Assembly (NCBI GenBank): GCA_949130495.1
Contig: OX422223.1
Location: 81,920,251 to 81,984,250 of the forward strand
DNA length: 64,000 nt
From: Sambucus nigra
Taxonomy: Eukaryota > Streptophyta > Magnoliopsida > Dipsacales > Adoxaceae
Direction of reading: 5' to 3'
A model generated the notes under the pieces. It did no database searches. It had not been told where the DNA came from and worked only from the letters and a program-made list of their open reading frames with translations. The translations under genes and the position numbers were made by a program. Below are positions 11,265-22,813 of this stretch, in pieces; within the stretch, counting starts at the first letter, position 1, and the number at the start of each line of letters is the position of its first letter.

Positions 11265-12140
11265 TGTAATACCCCGCACTTTTGAGGATAATTAAAATTC
11301 AATAATTCAGTGCAATTTGGGAATGTAAGAAATTATTGTGAATAATAATTTTTGAGGCTTTTAAGGATTTAATGATTTTTGATGTATGTTATATTTACTT
11401 TTAGGATTAAGTAAATGATTCGAAGTATTTCATTATATGTCGTCGTTGGGTAAAGCGACAGAGGATGATGTTTTAATGGAAAAACCCGCATTAAGTAGTG
11501 TTGGGTTAAAATAGTGAATTGCGGTCAAGTACCTCAGATGGAAATTCCAATTGTGCGCTTGGTCTCGGAATGGCCGAGATAGTTAGAATAAAGTATCCGG
11601 GGGTATTTTTTAGGCTCCGAGAATTTTTGGGATTAAAAGGAACTCGTAGTTGAGTAAACGAGTCATTTTTGGGTTTAAAGGGATAAACCCTTATTTCTCC
11701 GGGAGAAGGAAATAAAAGGAAGAAAAGAAATAGGAGAGGAAAGGAGGAGAGAAAAGAGGAAGAAAAGGGAGATTCCGGCCAAACTCCACTGGATTCGACT
11801 CTGGATCGTTGGATTGTATCCACGAGGCAAGCGTTTACTTGCTTATTTTGTTTAAAGCATAAATCTCATATTGTAGTTGGTAGTGATAAACCACAAAGAT
11901 TTTTGGGATGGGTTTTTGTGAATTAAAATGGATTTTTGGAAGTTAAACGAGTAAACCCGAATTATATCCAATTTGAGAAACTTAGGAAATTATTGAAATC
12001 GTTTGTTGATTTTGGATTCTAGGATGTTTAGAACCCTTTTTATATGTGTATATGTCGTTGATTGAGGTTGGAGGACGTTGGGGGAGGAGATAAAAGCTTG
12101 GGAGAAGCTTTAATGGCCGAAACAACTTCTCGGAGAAGAA

Positions 12141-12219
12141 GTTGTCCGAAGCGATCGATCGATCGAGGGTAAAGGATCGATCGATCGACCGAGGGCCAAG
12201 GGTCGATCGATCGACCCTT
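12141..12219. repeat. GATC-rich palindromes, 3' LTR copy
   Basis: Partner of 276-351. Positions 12198-12219 form a perfect 22-bp palindrome with arms AAGGGTCGATC. The frame translated through it is repetitive and not a gene. Confidence 0.87.
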
Positions 12220-12854
12220 CAGGATTTTTGGCAATTTTTGCCTAGGACTAGTTATATGGGATAAATTCCGATTTAGTTGTTCCTAGTTTATTTATTTGAG
12301 GAATTAAGTATTCATCTAGTAAATTATTACTAGTTATTTGGGGGAAACTTATGGGGGCTAGGAGGGTGCTATAATGGTGTGGCACCAAGATATATTTTAG
12401 AAGAAAATAAATAAATTGAGGGATTATACAATTGGGATTTCCATAAATATAAGAGGGGACTTTTAAATAATCATTATTGGAGTGAAATGCATACCTTGGA
12501 TTAATTGGGTAAAATCCAAGACTTATTTAATTATGGACGTTCGAAGTGAGTGACACCCGAGGGAGTATTTTAGCGAGCGACTATAGCTAAATAATCGTGC
12601 GAGTAGGAAAAAGTAAGTGTATATGGAATTAGTGAGTAACTCCTACGAGACGACTAGGATGGAAATTAGGTTATAGGTTAAAGATAAGTTGAGGGTATAC
12701 TTATCATACGATTATGACTCGGGATATTTGAAGAGTATATAAATCCCAAACAACGATGAAGGTGTGAGGCATATTTAAGTAGAAAGATACTTAAATATTA
12801 TTATGAGATTGGCAATTTTCGCCATGTATATATTTGATGAATGATGTAATATAA

Positions 12855-12855
<1 letters not shown>

Positions 12856-12933
<78 letters not shown>
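12856..12933. repeat. (AT)n microsatellite
   Basis: About 38 AT repeats. The same site in the 5' LTR (988-1026) is a short mixed TA/TG tract. Confidence 0.95.
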
Positions 12934-12938
<5 letters not shown>

Positions 12939-13615
12939 TGATTAAGGTATATATATAATATGATACTGATACGTATATATATATCTATGTGTGAATGGTA
13001 GATATACATATGTGAAGCATACCCCTCTAATGCTATCATGGGAAGTTACGCGATGAGGGTGAGCCCCTGGCTTGAGGAGCAGGGTGTGGATAGCCCCCAG
13101 GTCATAGTCGTCCATTTTATTTGTGTGATTTTATTTTGCCGGTGAGAAGTCTTGGGTATGAGTCGTTCTCCCATGCCAGTTAAGAACTATGATCGCTTCC
13201 CAGACGTTGTGATTTGGTTTTGACCACGAAGTAGGTGACATTTAGTCCTACCGGTGGTCCCCAGGATGGTGTGTGAGTGATGCCCTGGAAGATGATAGCA
13301 TTGAGAGACCTCATCCTCGAGTTATATCTTATTGGGATGGTTATTATACTTATGTGTGCAATAGGTATAATTATGTACTGGATGAGTATAGTATATTAGT
13401 TGTATATGAAAATCGACCATCTTATTGTAAATTCACGTATATAAAGTGAAAAGCCTAATAAGGTGTATTTTTCCCCTCTCTGGTAGTTTTGGATCCGAAT
13501 GTATATGACAATGAAAATGAAGTTTTAATATATATATATTATTATTGTATGTATATATGAGTCCTATATACACGTCATGCGCTGAGGGTCTAATGGATCT
13601 CGACAAACAACACTG

Positions 13616-13684
13616 CCAAGTAGTAGTGTATCGGGGGGGTTCCTTGTTTGGATTTTGCTTCGCGAGACACCCCACGAACGAACA
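13616..13684 (+). repeat. Hairpin module of element A, copy 4 (3' LTR)
   Basis: Partner of 1690-1757, with GGGG/CCCC arms and an extra G in the left arm. Confidence 0.65.
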
Positions 13685-15020
13685 CAATGCAGTGTTGAGA
13701 ATGGAGAGAATTTTAGCCCTTAGTACTTGGGTTGTCGAGGTTTCTAACAGACGGGTGAATTAGATTAGTTAGGCGGGGTAGCTTAACTAGGATGTTCTAA
13801 ACGAATGCGTTAGGTGTGCACTATTAGAAGAGGGGTATCTCATGGGAGTGCGATACCAATTGAAATATGAGATAAAACCTATTCTTTTTAAATAAGCATT
13901 TATGCACTTGCAAAATATTTTTACAACTCGGGCTCTGACCCGTTTTCCTATTTTTCCCATTTTTTGCTATTATATATATATATATAGGTGTCTAGACACA
14001 GGGACGCCTGGATGATGATTCCTTCGAGTCAGACGTCTCCTGCAGCAGCTGTGGATGCATGCTGGTTCGTTGTAGACGCTTCTATCCTTGTAATCTAGAT
14101 AGTAGGTACTGTATAAACACTCAGGCAAAAGCCCAATTGCATTTATTTATTCTTTTACCGCCTTTGAGTGCGACATTTTTTATAGTTGTATTATGTTAAA
14201 CCGAGTGTTCGGTTATTTCATTTCATTTTAGTTTTATTTATTCACTGGGGGAATTCTTTAATTGTAAATTGTTTAAAAAGATTTGATAAGTAAAATTTTG
14301 ACGCCAGCCTAATAGGTTATTAGTAATTAATTTGGTTTTTGACAGTGATGCTAAGAATGAACCATACGCGACTCCTGTTTTAATTCGGTACAGGAGTGAT
14401 CGCCTGGTATTTAATTAGGCGGGGTGTCACACCATGTTAGGATATTTGGGAAAATTCTGAAAAGTTACGTGAACAAAGATAAACTTGTGATAATTTTAAA
14501 TGGATATTTGAAATGGATATTATCTAGGAATGATCTCTTTTGAGTATAGAATAAAATCCATGAATTTTATATTATCTTGTGAAGAAATATGTAATTACAC
14601 TCTTATTGAGGATTAAGTCAAAAAAATTTAGAAGTTCTTGAGAATAAAATAGAATTTGAGTAAATTGATTCATGTTAATGATGTTTAAATGATTTTGGTT
14701 ACGTTAGAACTTATTCATATATAATGGCATATGATCTGGATTTCATGAGATTCAATTGGGAATCATTTGGTGAAGAAAAATTGGAGTTTATATGATGTTC
14801 ATGGATAATTATACAAATATGAGTTTTCTGGAAATAGTATGTTTTAAATCCAACCTTCTTGATGATTTTAGGTGGTTTGATTATTAGAAATCATTTATAT
14901 ATATATTGGTATATCATATGGAATGAATATTGGGGAGTTTGGGATTATTTGATAAAGGTTTTGATGATTAAAAAGTATGAAACCCGTAGGAAAAATAATG
15001 CAAAATCTGGGCTGATATTT

Positions 15021-15064
15021 GGGTGATCGATCGATCGACCCAGGACCATCGATCGATCGACCTG
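15021..15064. repeat. GATC palindromes in C LTR
   Basis: Two ATCGATCGATCGACC blocks at the position equivalent to those in A's LTR, although surrounding sequence has diverged. Confidence 0.8.
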
Positions 15065-15649
15065 CCCAGAAAAGATAAAGTTATTTATTTTTAATTCTTG
15101 ATTTAATCCCAAGATTTTTAGTAATCTTTTGTGAACCTAATGGGACCTAGGGAAGGGCAGTAGGTTATATGTAAGACCCAGAAAAGTATTATTAATATGG
15201 GATTTAAATGAGGAGATTTACGTATGTTAATCAAATGAATTGCGATAGAGAAATATAAGATTTGGGTTTTAAATCGTATGCTTCATGATTTAAGGTTAGG
15301 ACCAGTAATAAGGTGATCATTTAAATATCGGGACATCCTTAGGTATATGGAGCTAATCCTAGAAGTTGGAATAAAGGATTATAATAGGAATAGGAATTTT
15401 TTAAGAATAACCCTAATTAAAGTGAATTTAATTCGTAGATATTTGGAAGTCATGATGACATGGATTAGTAGGAAGTGATGTTTACCTACTGAATTTATTT
15501 GAGGATTAAATAATCACCATCGTGCGGTTAGATAAGTTCAGAAATATATACTTTGAGGATTAAAGTCATAATAAAAAAATACATAGGATATTCGGGATAT
15601 AATTATACTACATATGGGATTTATTATATGTGTTGTGCGTATGCCCTAT

Positions 15650-15785
15650 GGTATATATATAGGTGAGATGAATACCTATTGTTATTATATATATAAGTGA
15701 GATGAATACCTATTGTTATCATATGGTTGTGTGAACACCTTATTGATGTTATATTTATATAGGTGTGATGAATACCTATATTATT
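15650..15785 (+). repeat. Short tandem repeats in C LTR
   Basis: A unit containing GATGAATACCTATTGTTAT occurs about 37 bp apart twice, then degenerates (GTGTGAACACCTTATTG, GTGATGAATACCTATATTAT). Confidence 0.7.
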
Positions 15786-17153
15786 ATTTGTATGTATGAC
15801 ATACCTACGCTACTTGCTATCGGGGTGAAGGTTTCGCGTTGTGGACGATCTTATCCTTGTGCGCCCGATTGGGAGGGATTTAAGATTCGTACCCTGAGCA
15901 TAAGACCTTGGACACGTGCTATCGGTGTATATGATAGTTTCGACGGTTGAATGGGAGCGTAGGTATGTGCGTGACCCATTTGGCTGGGGAGTATGCTCGC
16001 CTCCAACATATTTGTGTTATGATATGATTCGTGAGAGATGCTGAATCAATAGTCCTCTATACAGTGACATTATGTATCAGGACATGATAGCAGAGTATGC
16101 ATGCACCATAGCTGTGACTGGGGAGGTGTCGTATTAGTATATATATAATTAGTGTGATATTATATATATAAACTGTGATGTAATCTATTGTGTGACATTG
16201 TAGTTATAGAGATGTAATCTTCTGTGAGAAATTATAGATTAAAAATATAAACTTTGATTTAATTTACTGTGTGATGTTGTAGATAGAAGTAAATAATTAA
16301 ATCTGAATTGAGTCAAGTAAGTGAACACTTAATTCTAAGGTAGTAACGAGACTAGTTCATATTAAAGAGAAATGAATATGAATAATTATATTACGTATGG
16401 TATGGGGCATATGGGTTTATGATATGGGTTAGAATTATATTGTGGAAACTAGTTAGGAAGGAACCTTAACTAGGAAGATAACAAGATACGATAGGTGTGC
16501 ACTCTAGATGAGAGGTGAGAATTCTCAATAGAGAGTTCGATAAACTAACATGTACATAATAAATGATTATTTGTAATTGTTAAGCACTTGCTATTTTAAA
16601 AATCTTTTACAATCGGGCTCTGGCCCGTTTTCTTGCATATTCTCTTCTCTACTATATCTTGTACATCAGGTATCCAACAGTAAGGATGCCCAGCATTGAT
16701 TATGGATGTTCTGATGGATTATAGCTACTAGAAGAGATACGGATTTTGTTTAGACGCTTCCTTTCTGTTGATTCACTCATCTATAGCGTTTACTTCATTT
16801 AGGGCACGTCGCCCAGGATTCTAGAGGTTGTAATTATTTATGTAAGAACTATGGACATCAGTTTTATTTAGTGTAAATGTTATAATTTCACTGTAGAGTT
16901 ATTCCAGCCACATTTATTCTTGTTATAGTTAATTCAGTTGTGATGTGTTATTGCATATTATTATTCCATGTCGTGGAATGGTTTTATTTAAATTAAAAAT
17001 GGAAAAAGTTTTTGACACTTTGCTTAATTAACTATTAGGTGATTAATAAAGAAATTATTTTCGACAGTGATGCTGAGAATGAACCAACTGGATATTCTGA
17101 TTTAATTAAATAAAGGACTGATCACCCGATATTTAATTAGGCGGGTTATTACA

Positions 17154-18019
17154 CTACTCCGTTTAGGATTTTCTCAATCTGGCGCATCCATTTCTCAGCT
17201 TCATTGTCACCTAACTTTCTAAGAAAATATTGAGGTCATTGTCGTAGAAATTTCTTAAGAACATTCATTCTACGAAGTTCTTCGAAAACATTTTTAGGAG
17301 TAGAATGAGTAGTCTGCTGTTGTCGGGCTAACGTAGTAAGTTCCTAGAGACACCTCATGATTCCTTCAGTTTGAGTATGTTAAAGTTGAGTTCCATCAGA
17401 TCAGGTTCGAGTACTAATCAACCTAAAATAGCATAATTTAAATAGCAAGAATCATACTAATACATAAAGAAACAATCATAATCTATATAAGTTTAGTTGT
17501 ATAGTACTATTATACATCACTATTCATTATAGTGTGGCTAACATTTATATTCTACAATATGTAAACAACTGTTAGCGTTAGATTCCTCTCTAAGTAGGAA
17601 CGATTGCATCCTCACTAGTTGTAGACTCGAGGCTGACTAGATAATCTCCTAGGTCTGCATCGTCCATCGAGTCATCTGTAGTGCTAGGGGAACACCCTTC
17701 ATGTAGGTCACCATTTGATATCGCCTCTGGGTACATTAGTGGAGCTAGCAGTTCGTCGACAAATGCTAAATTTATGGCTTCTTATAGTAAGATCAGATCA
17801 TTAGCAAAGTCATCGACTTTTCTCATTACTTGCATCTCGCCAAATGTTCTATTAGTCAATACTAGCCTCTTAATGTCGTTACTTGAACCTACCCAATCTT
17901 TTTTCCACTCCATGGATCATTTCTCTTAGTCTGGCCAATGCCTCTTCTCTTACTCGCGTTTCCCATCGGTTATCTGGATCGAGATCTAGGTTAAATAGAA
18001 ATGTATCCAATGCATCCAT
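17154..18019 (-). pseudogene. gag fragment of element D (Ty3-type), decayed
   Basis: Read on the minus strand from an ATG at 18017-18019, the frame begins MDALDTFLFNLDLDPDNRW and then meets stops (first near 17900). Further on, at about 17300-17160, it gives an NEAEKWMRQIEKIL stretch, the hallmark AE-x-W-x-x-x-IEK-I of Ty3 gag capsid regions. It lies just after a primer site and LTR on the same strand, which supports gag. The gene is broken by stops and cut at 17153/17154 by element C. A plus-strand frame at 17681-17929 is its shadow. Confidence 0.75.
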
Positions 18020-18143
18020 ACTGTAAAATGGATTTACCATATAATAATTGTAATAAAAGAAGTTATAAAAATCAAATAACTAATATCTTATCTATTTCCC
18101 GCATAGAATGCTAACCCAGCGATATGTCTCAATTTTAAAACAT

Positions 18144-18155
18144 GCTCTGATACAA
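18144..18155 (-). other. Primer binding site of element D
   Basis: On the minus strand TTGTATCAGAGC, one mismatch from the tRNA-iMet site, 3 bases after the LTR end. Confidence 0.8.
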
Positions 18156-18158
18156 ACT

Positions 18159-20094
18159 TGTCACACCCTGCTTTTTCGTATGAATGAACAAGAAGTACAC
18201 ATAACACAATGAATTAAAGTTAGGGGGAATAAGATAACCTTTTATTTATCATTAATATGTTACATAGGGTTGAACCACCGTAGGGGTGAGTTACACGTTT
18301 ATAGTACACACGACAATATAGAAAATTGAAAAGTGCCATTCCTTACTCCCATTTGGTTTAATCTCTGCCCATATAGTGACATACGCAAACAGGTGATCGG
18401 TTTCTATCTCTAGTAGCAAAGATATATTATTTCCTTTCTCCTGGAGCATCTGGAGAGGAAGGAATTAGCACAAATATGCTTAAGCAGGTTCTACCAGTTC
18501 TATAATAATGATATAAATATAAATAAGAGTTGGAGTGTGTATATAATCAGTGTTTAAAACGACTGACAAAAATAAGCTGATAATTCTATATTTATCAGAT
18601 TATAAAAATCTAAATGATGGAAATTCATAATTCCATATTGATTAGTCCGTTTAAGAAAATACGGTACATTAACAGTTTAGTTAGAATCATATTTTGAAGA
18701 AATTCAAGGAATTTGAACTAATAATCCCATTCTTACTAGTTCACTAAAAGGTATAGAGGTAATTAAGCCATCAGTGTAACTTTATCATAAACCATCCTAA
18801 AACTTTTGGGGAAAATAACCTGTTGTGCTCACAATTAAAGTAGCACTCATACGTATGTAGCAATAATCACCGCACTCAATCATCTGAGACCAATAGTATA
18901 AGTAGAAAGTTTCATGGAATAACACGTCAGTCTACTTACTAGTTAATAATGATGCTTATAGTAAAAATGGCACAAAAGTGCAAGGGAAAATTGAATAAAT
19001 ATGGTACATGATATCAGTTATTAGGTGAGAAGGGTTAAAATTGATTCTAAAATTTAATACTGGTGATAATTCAAATACTGATGATGGATAACAAAATACG
19101 TAGTATGGCAGGAAAATAACATGCACATACTCAGAGTAAATGTGGCTATCACATAGTGATATTAATAGCAGTATTTCAAATACGCCAAGTATAATACTAA
19201 AAAGGTAGGAAAAACCTACTTGATTGGTATTCGATTGAATTATTATCACACTAGGATATTCAGAATATTTGGGGCTTGATTTTCTGTTATATAATATGTG
19301 GTGTAGGAGTTAGGGCTTAATCAGTCAATTTTTGTATTTAAGACCGTCTTTAGAAAAGTTTTGGGGCTTATCGGTAATTATCTTGGAACTTTAAAATAGG
19401 GACCATAGGCTCATTTTTGGACTTGGGTGCCAAAGAGTGTTTATCTTAAAATAATTTGATGTATGTATGGGCAAAGTTTGGGGTGGAAATTCCTAAGTTG
19501 GAAAAGTTGCTAGGAGTTGATTTGTAATTTTAAGTTAATATCTTTAAAGAAAAGCCTTATTTTTACACAACTTAGGATAGGAATATCCAAACATGGTCTT
19601 ATTTTATACCATTTTGATTAGAAAAATTAAATAATTTTTTGGGGAAAAAAATAGAATTTTCTGATTGGCCACGCGCGTTGTTAAAGTATCTGACCAAAGT
19701 CATCATCTTCAACCTCTCGATTTGACTTTATAGGGTTTAAATCTTTGACTGAGGTCTTTTCCCTCGTTGTTATACGATTTGAGATTATTTCTTGACCAAC
19801 TTAACTTAATTTTCCTTGTGGATTTCAAAAGTTTCATGGATTGAATCTCAGTATAACTCGACTTTCAAAACTGCGCGTTTTCATGAAAATTTGACCTAAC
19901 ATTCGAGGATTTATATAGTATGGCAGGGTCTCTTATGAATTGGGTTTGGTTTCTGCTATATGTGAGAGTAATTTGGTTTTGGTTTCAAAGATTTTGATGG
20001 ATTGTACGTTGAGAATTTTGGATTTACAGGTTTCGAGTTAAAAAAAAGCACTTTCGATCGACTAGCTCTCTATATGAACATTTATGGCTTTTCA
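18159..20094 (-). mobile_element. 5' LTR of element D (minus), outer edge uncertain
   Basis: On the minus strand it ends GGGTGTGACA just before the primer site, which fixes the edge at 18159. The other end is a guess: TGTAATAGTGAAAAGCC starting near 20094 is a plausible LTR start, giving about 1.9 kb. The second LTR is not in the window, so the edge cannot be confirmed. No gene is seen; the frame at 18956-19249 has no known domain. Confidence 0.65.
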
Positions 20095-20413
20095 CTATTA
20101 CACTTGATATCCCGAGGTTATAATGAGTCTACCCATGGCTTTAAATTAAAATTTAAGTTACCGTAATGAATTTCACTATTAAAGCTCATGCTTTAATGGT
20201 GTTCCTACTGTTTTTCACTATCCCAGGTTATTCTACACGTAAAAGCTTGCATGTTATCAGTGTTATAACTATATTAACTATGCAAAAAACTACTAGAATT
20301 GAAAGAATTGAAAAGGAATCATAAAGAAAATTCGAGATTTGAAATTCAACTGTGGGATGAGTTTTTACTGCTTAGTACATGGGGTATTTATACTACTTTA
20401 GGTGGGGATTTGT
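20095..20413. other. Unassigned spacer
   Basis: AT-rich, with three TTTCACTAT-containing segments. No gene or element edge recognised. Confidence 0.4.
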
Positions 20414-21057
20414 GATGAGTGCATTATTTTGTATTATTTACACCCAAATCTAAGCGTTGTTATTCCCAATTTATGGTAAATAAAGAGCTTTTAGAGTTAT
20501 TTTGTTATTTAAATGAAAAATACAAATTTAAAATAAATGGGGTTAACAATGAAATTTTGAGAAATTTATGCTCACATTCGTCGCCAATCTCTTGTGCAAG
20601 GTTGTTTTGAGTGTTGACAGGTTTAGAATGCTTGCGGTGAAGTCCGGACGCAAATTGAGCATGAAAAGGTCACTTATGCACCTTCAGGGGTAATATTATA
20701 AATTCATTTTACTTAATTCAGACTCGTATGAAACACGAAAATTGAAGGCCTTGGATCAAGGGACGCCTGGGTTCAAACGACGTGTCAATTAGAGTTGAAA
20801 CGAAGAAGTTATGCCCGTGCAAAGATTGGATTAAGAAGAAAGTCAAATTCAAAGCCCTGGGTCAACACCCTAAGTCAACCTCGAGACCCGAAAACTATTG
20901 AAATATAGTTGGGATCGAAATGAGGGTCATGTAGGTTCTTACGGTTCATCGATCGAAGGTCGTATGAAGAAGATATTGAATTTGGGGTGCGTTCTATAAT
21001 TTTGAAAACTCGACATAACAAGGGTTTATTTATTATTGGATGCGTGTTATTTATAAA

Positions 21058-21156
21058 GATGATAGCTGGTTCAATGGTTAAAGTCTTGGGCGTGCACATG
21101 AGAGGTCAGGTGTTCGACCCCTGCCTGCCCTCCCATAACAGTTTGGCGATTTTTTA
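21058..21156 (+). mobile_element. SINE-like tRNA-derived insertion
   Basis: Contains a Pol III A-box-like TAGCTGGTTCAATGG and, about 35 bp on, a B-box-like GTGTTCGACCCC. It ends near a T-run and is flanked by TTATAAA at 21051-21057 and 21157-21163. The acceptor arms do not pair, so it is not a tRNA gene. The layout fits tRNA-derived plant SINEs of the AU type, but the family is not established. Confidence 0.55.
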
Positions 21157-21207
21157 TTATAAAAAACAGACCCACTAGCCCACTAAACCCATTACCCCAC
21201 CTGCCTA

Positions 21208-21220
21208 CCCCCCCCCCCCC
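21208..21220. repeat. C13 homopolymer
   Basis: Thirteen C in a row inside a CCAACC-rich stretch. Confidence 0.9.
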
Positions 21221-22030
21221 ATTTCTTTTTATACGAGATTCCCAAAACCACCAACCCACAAATAAACCTCCCTCAACCTGTTTATCCCCCACGTTTTATA
21301 CCCCCATTTTGTCCTATTTTCCTGTCAGATTTTTTCGTATAAATTATGGGCCAATTTCGATCTTGGGAGACACTTTTGGGACAAAAAAAATACACACTTT
21401 GTGAGATAAAAAAATTTGTGTTGAGAGTATTTTTGAGGAAGACTTTGGAGGAGCACATTGTGTATTGTAACTCACGTCTTGGACGCGATTTTTGTAAGTT
21501 GACATTTATTAATGAAAATTATTATTTCATCTTGCAATATTTCTGTGTCAAATATGATGTGTGAGTAGTTTAACTACTAGGACTTAGGTGATGTTTGTTA
21601 TGACTAATTAAATTATGCATGTTAAATTAATTTCGTACATATTTAGACGTGTTTTAATTTGAAATAAAAAAAGAAAATTCGGTATTCTCTTAAAATTACA
21701 CGGAAGTGTATTTTTAAACCCCAAGAATTAATTATAAATTCATGTTTTAAAAATTTAAAGTTGTCATTTTTGACGGGTTATGCTTGCACTTAGATGTTTT
21801 GATTCCTCATGCTTAAATACACATTAAAATTTTAGGGAATAGGGATTTATGGTGTCTAATTTAAGAGACGTTAAAATATTTTGAACTCATGTAATGTTTT
21901 ATTCCCCGAAATGTACGCGACGAGAGTCAGTATATTTTGTATTTTTATTCGGAATTACGAAATTAAATTAATGTGTAAATTTAATTAGAATTAACAAACG
22001 GAACCAACGTCCTAGTTTTATTGAGGTCAT

Positions 22031-22735
22031 TTTTTTCCGCTGTGAAAAAAAAAAATCAGAAAATTTTCAAAAATCCAAAAATATTTTCAATATAAGTAAG
22101 TTTTGAAACGATTTCTTAATATATAATTAATTCACAAATCTCTCAGCTTATAAATTTTTTGACACTTAGCCATATAATATGATCGAAAATGGACATTGAG
22201 GCGAAAGTTAATATGCTTAACGAATAAATGTGGAGATTTTAACCCGATGAGATATTGCGACATTCATCGTTTTCGAGAGATTTAAATCAATCCGAGTTAA
22301 AATAACTCAAACTTTCCTTCAGCGCCTAATTCGTCGATGATCTCAAAATCTTTGTTTTGTTCGATTACTGAAAACTGAAAGTCAAAATGTGAATCCTATA
22401 CACTAAATGCCTTAGTAAGTTGACTTGAGACACAAAATTGACAAAACGGAACTTGAGAAATGATATTAGGCCATCGTTTTGAAATCCCCAAAATAAAGCT
22501 TAAATCGACCTTTGTACTTTATTCCGTTGCAAGCCCATTTGTGCCAAAATGAAAACGAATCTTTTATTGAAAGCCCAAAAAATCCATACCCATTTTTCTG
22601 AGAATATCAGGATAAAAATATAGTAAAAGGCCAAAAGAAGAATGTTTGCTAGAATAATATGTGAAGAGAAAAGAAAGAAGAAAAGGGGAGATAGAAAGAA
22701 TGAAATGGAAAAATGAAAAAAAAGAAGAAGAGAAA
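22031..22735. other. Unassigned, AT-rich
   Basis: I recognise no gene or element edge. The minus-strand frames at 22500-22845 run through a poly-pyrimidine block (minus strand) next to a truncated LTR and show no domain. Confidence 0.4.
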
Positions 22736-22800
22736 ATGGTTTTTGTCCGGAATAATGCCAAAACATACAAATTGACACAATTTGGAAATTTGTCCTTACA
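22736..22800 (-). mobile_element. E1 3' LTR remnant (minus)
   Basis: On the minus strand begins TGTAAGGACAAATTTCC, as at 27979, and follows that LTR for about 65 bp before breaking off. The rest of this 3' LTR is lost. Confidence 0.82.
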
Positions 22801-22813
22801 AATCTCCACCTTT
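22801..22813 (-). other. Polypurine tract of E1
   Basis: AAAGGTGGAGATT on the minus strand directly before the LTR start. E3 has AAAGGGGGG at the same place, preceded by the shared GTCCCGGAATAGCC-like text. Confidence 0.75.

Larger units (their letters stand above)
11265..14431 (+). mobile_element. 3' LTR of element A (full, 3167 bp)
   Basis: Starts TGTAATACCCCGC and ends GGGGTGTCACA. It aligns with 1-2527 from position 11868 on. The first 600 bp are present only here and contain a purine-rich block (about 11690-11770). The five bases after the end, CCATG, would be the target duplication, but the left partner lies outside the window. Confidence 0.93.
14432..17153 (+). mobile_element. LTR of element C, a diverged relative of A
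   Basis: Ends ATTTAATTAGGCGGGTTATTACA, close to A's ATTTAATTAGGCGGGGTGTCACA. It shares the order of other landmarks with A's LTR: a GATC palindrome about 2.1 kb from the end, CTCTGGCCCGTTTTC, and GACAGTGATGCTGAGAATGAACCA. Its left part is cut off by A, which inserted into it. No primer site follows, so it is the 3' LTR or a solo LTR, ending inside element D's gag. Confidence 0.82.
20414..22030 (+). mobile_element. LTR-like sequence H (edges uncertain)
   Basis: Opens TGATGAGTGCATTATTTTG, a start I associate with Athila-like and related plant Ty3 LTRs. It carries other text typical of them, such as GTTGAAACGAAGAAGTTATGC and GTGTGAGTAGTTTAACTACTAGG. No partner copy, primer site or purine tract was found, so both the right edge and the family are inferences. 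The small frames here have no known domain. Confidence 0.4.

Noticed and set aside
21058..21132. tRNA gene
   Set aside because: A- and B-boxes are present, but the acceptor stem does not pair and the anticodon arm is poor; called SINE-like instead.
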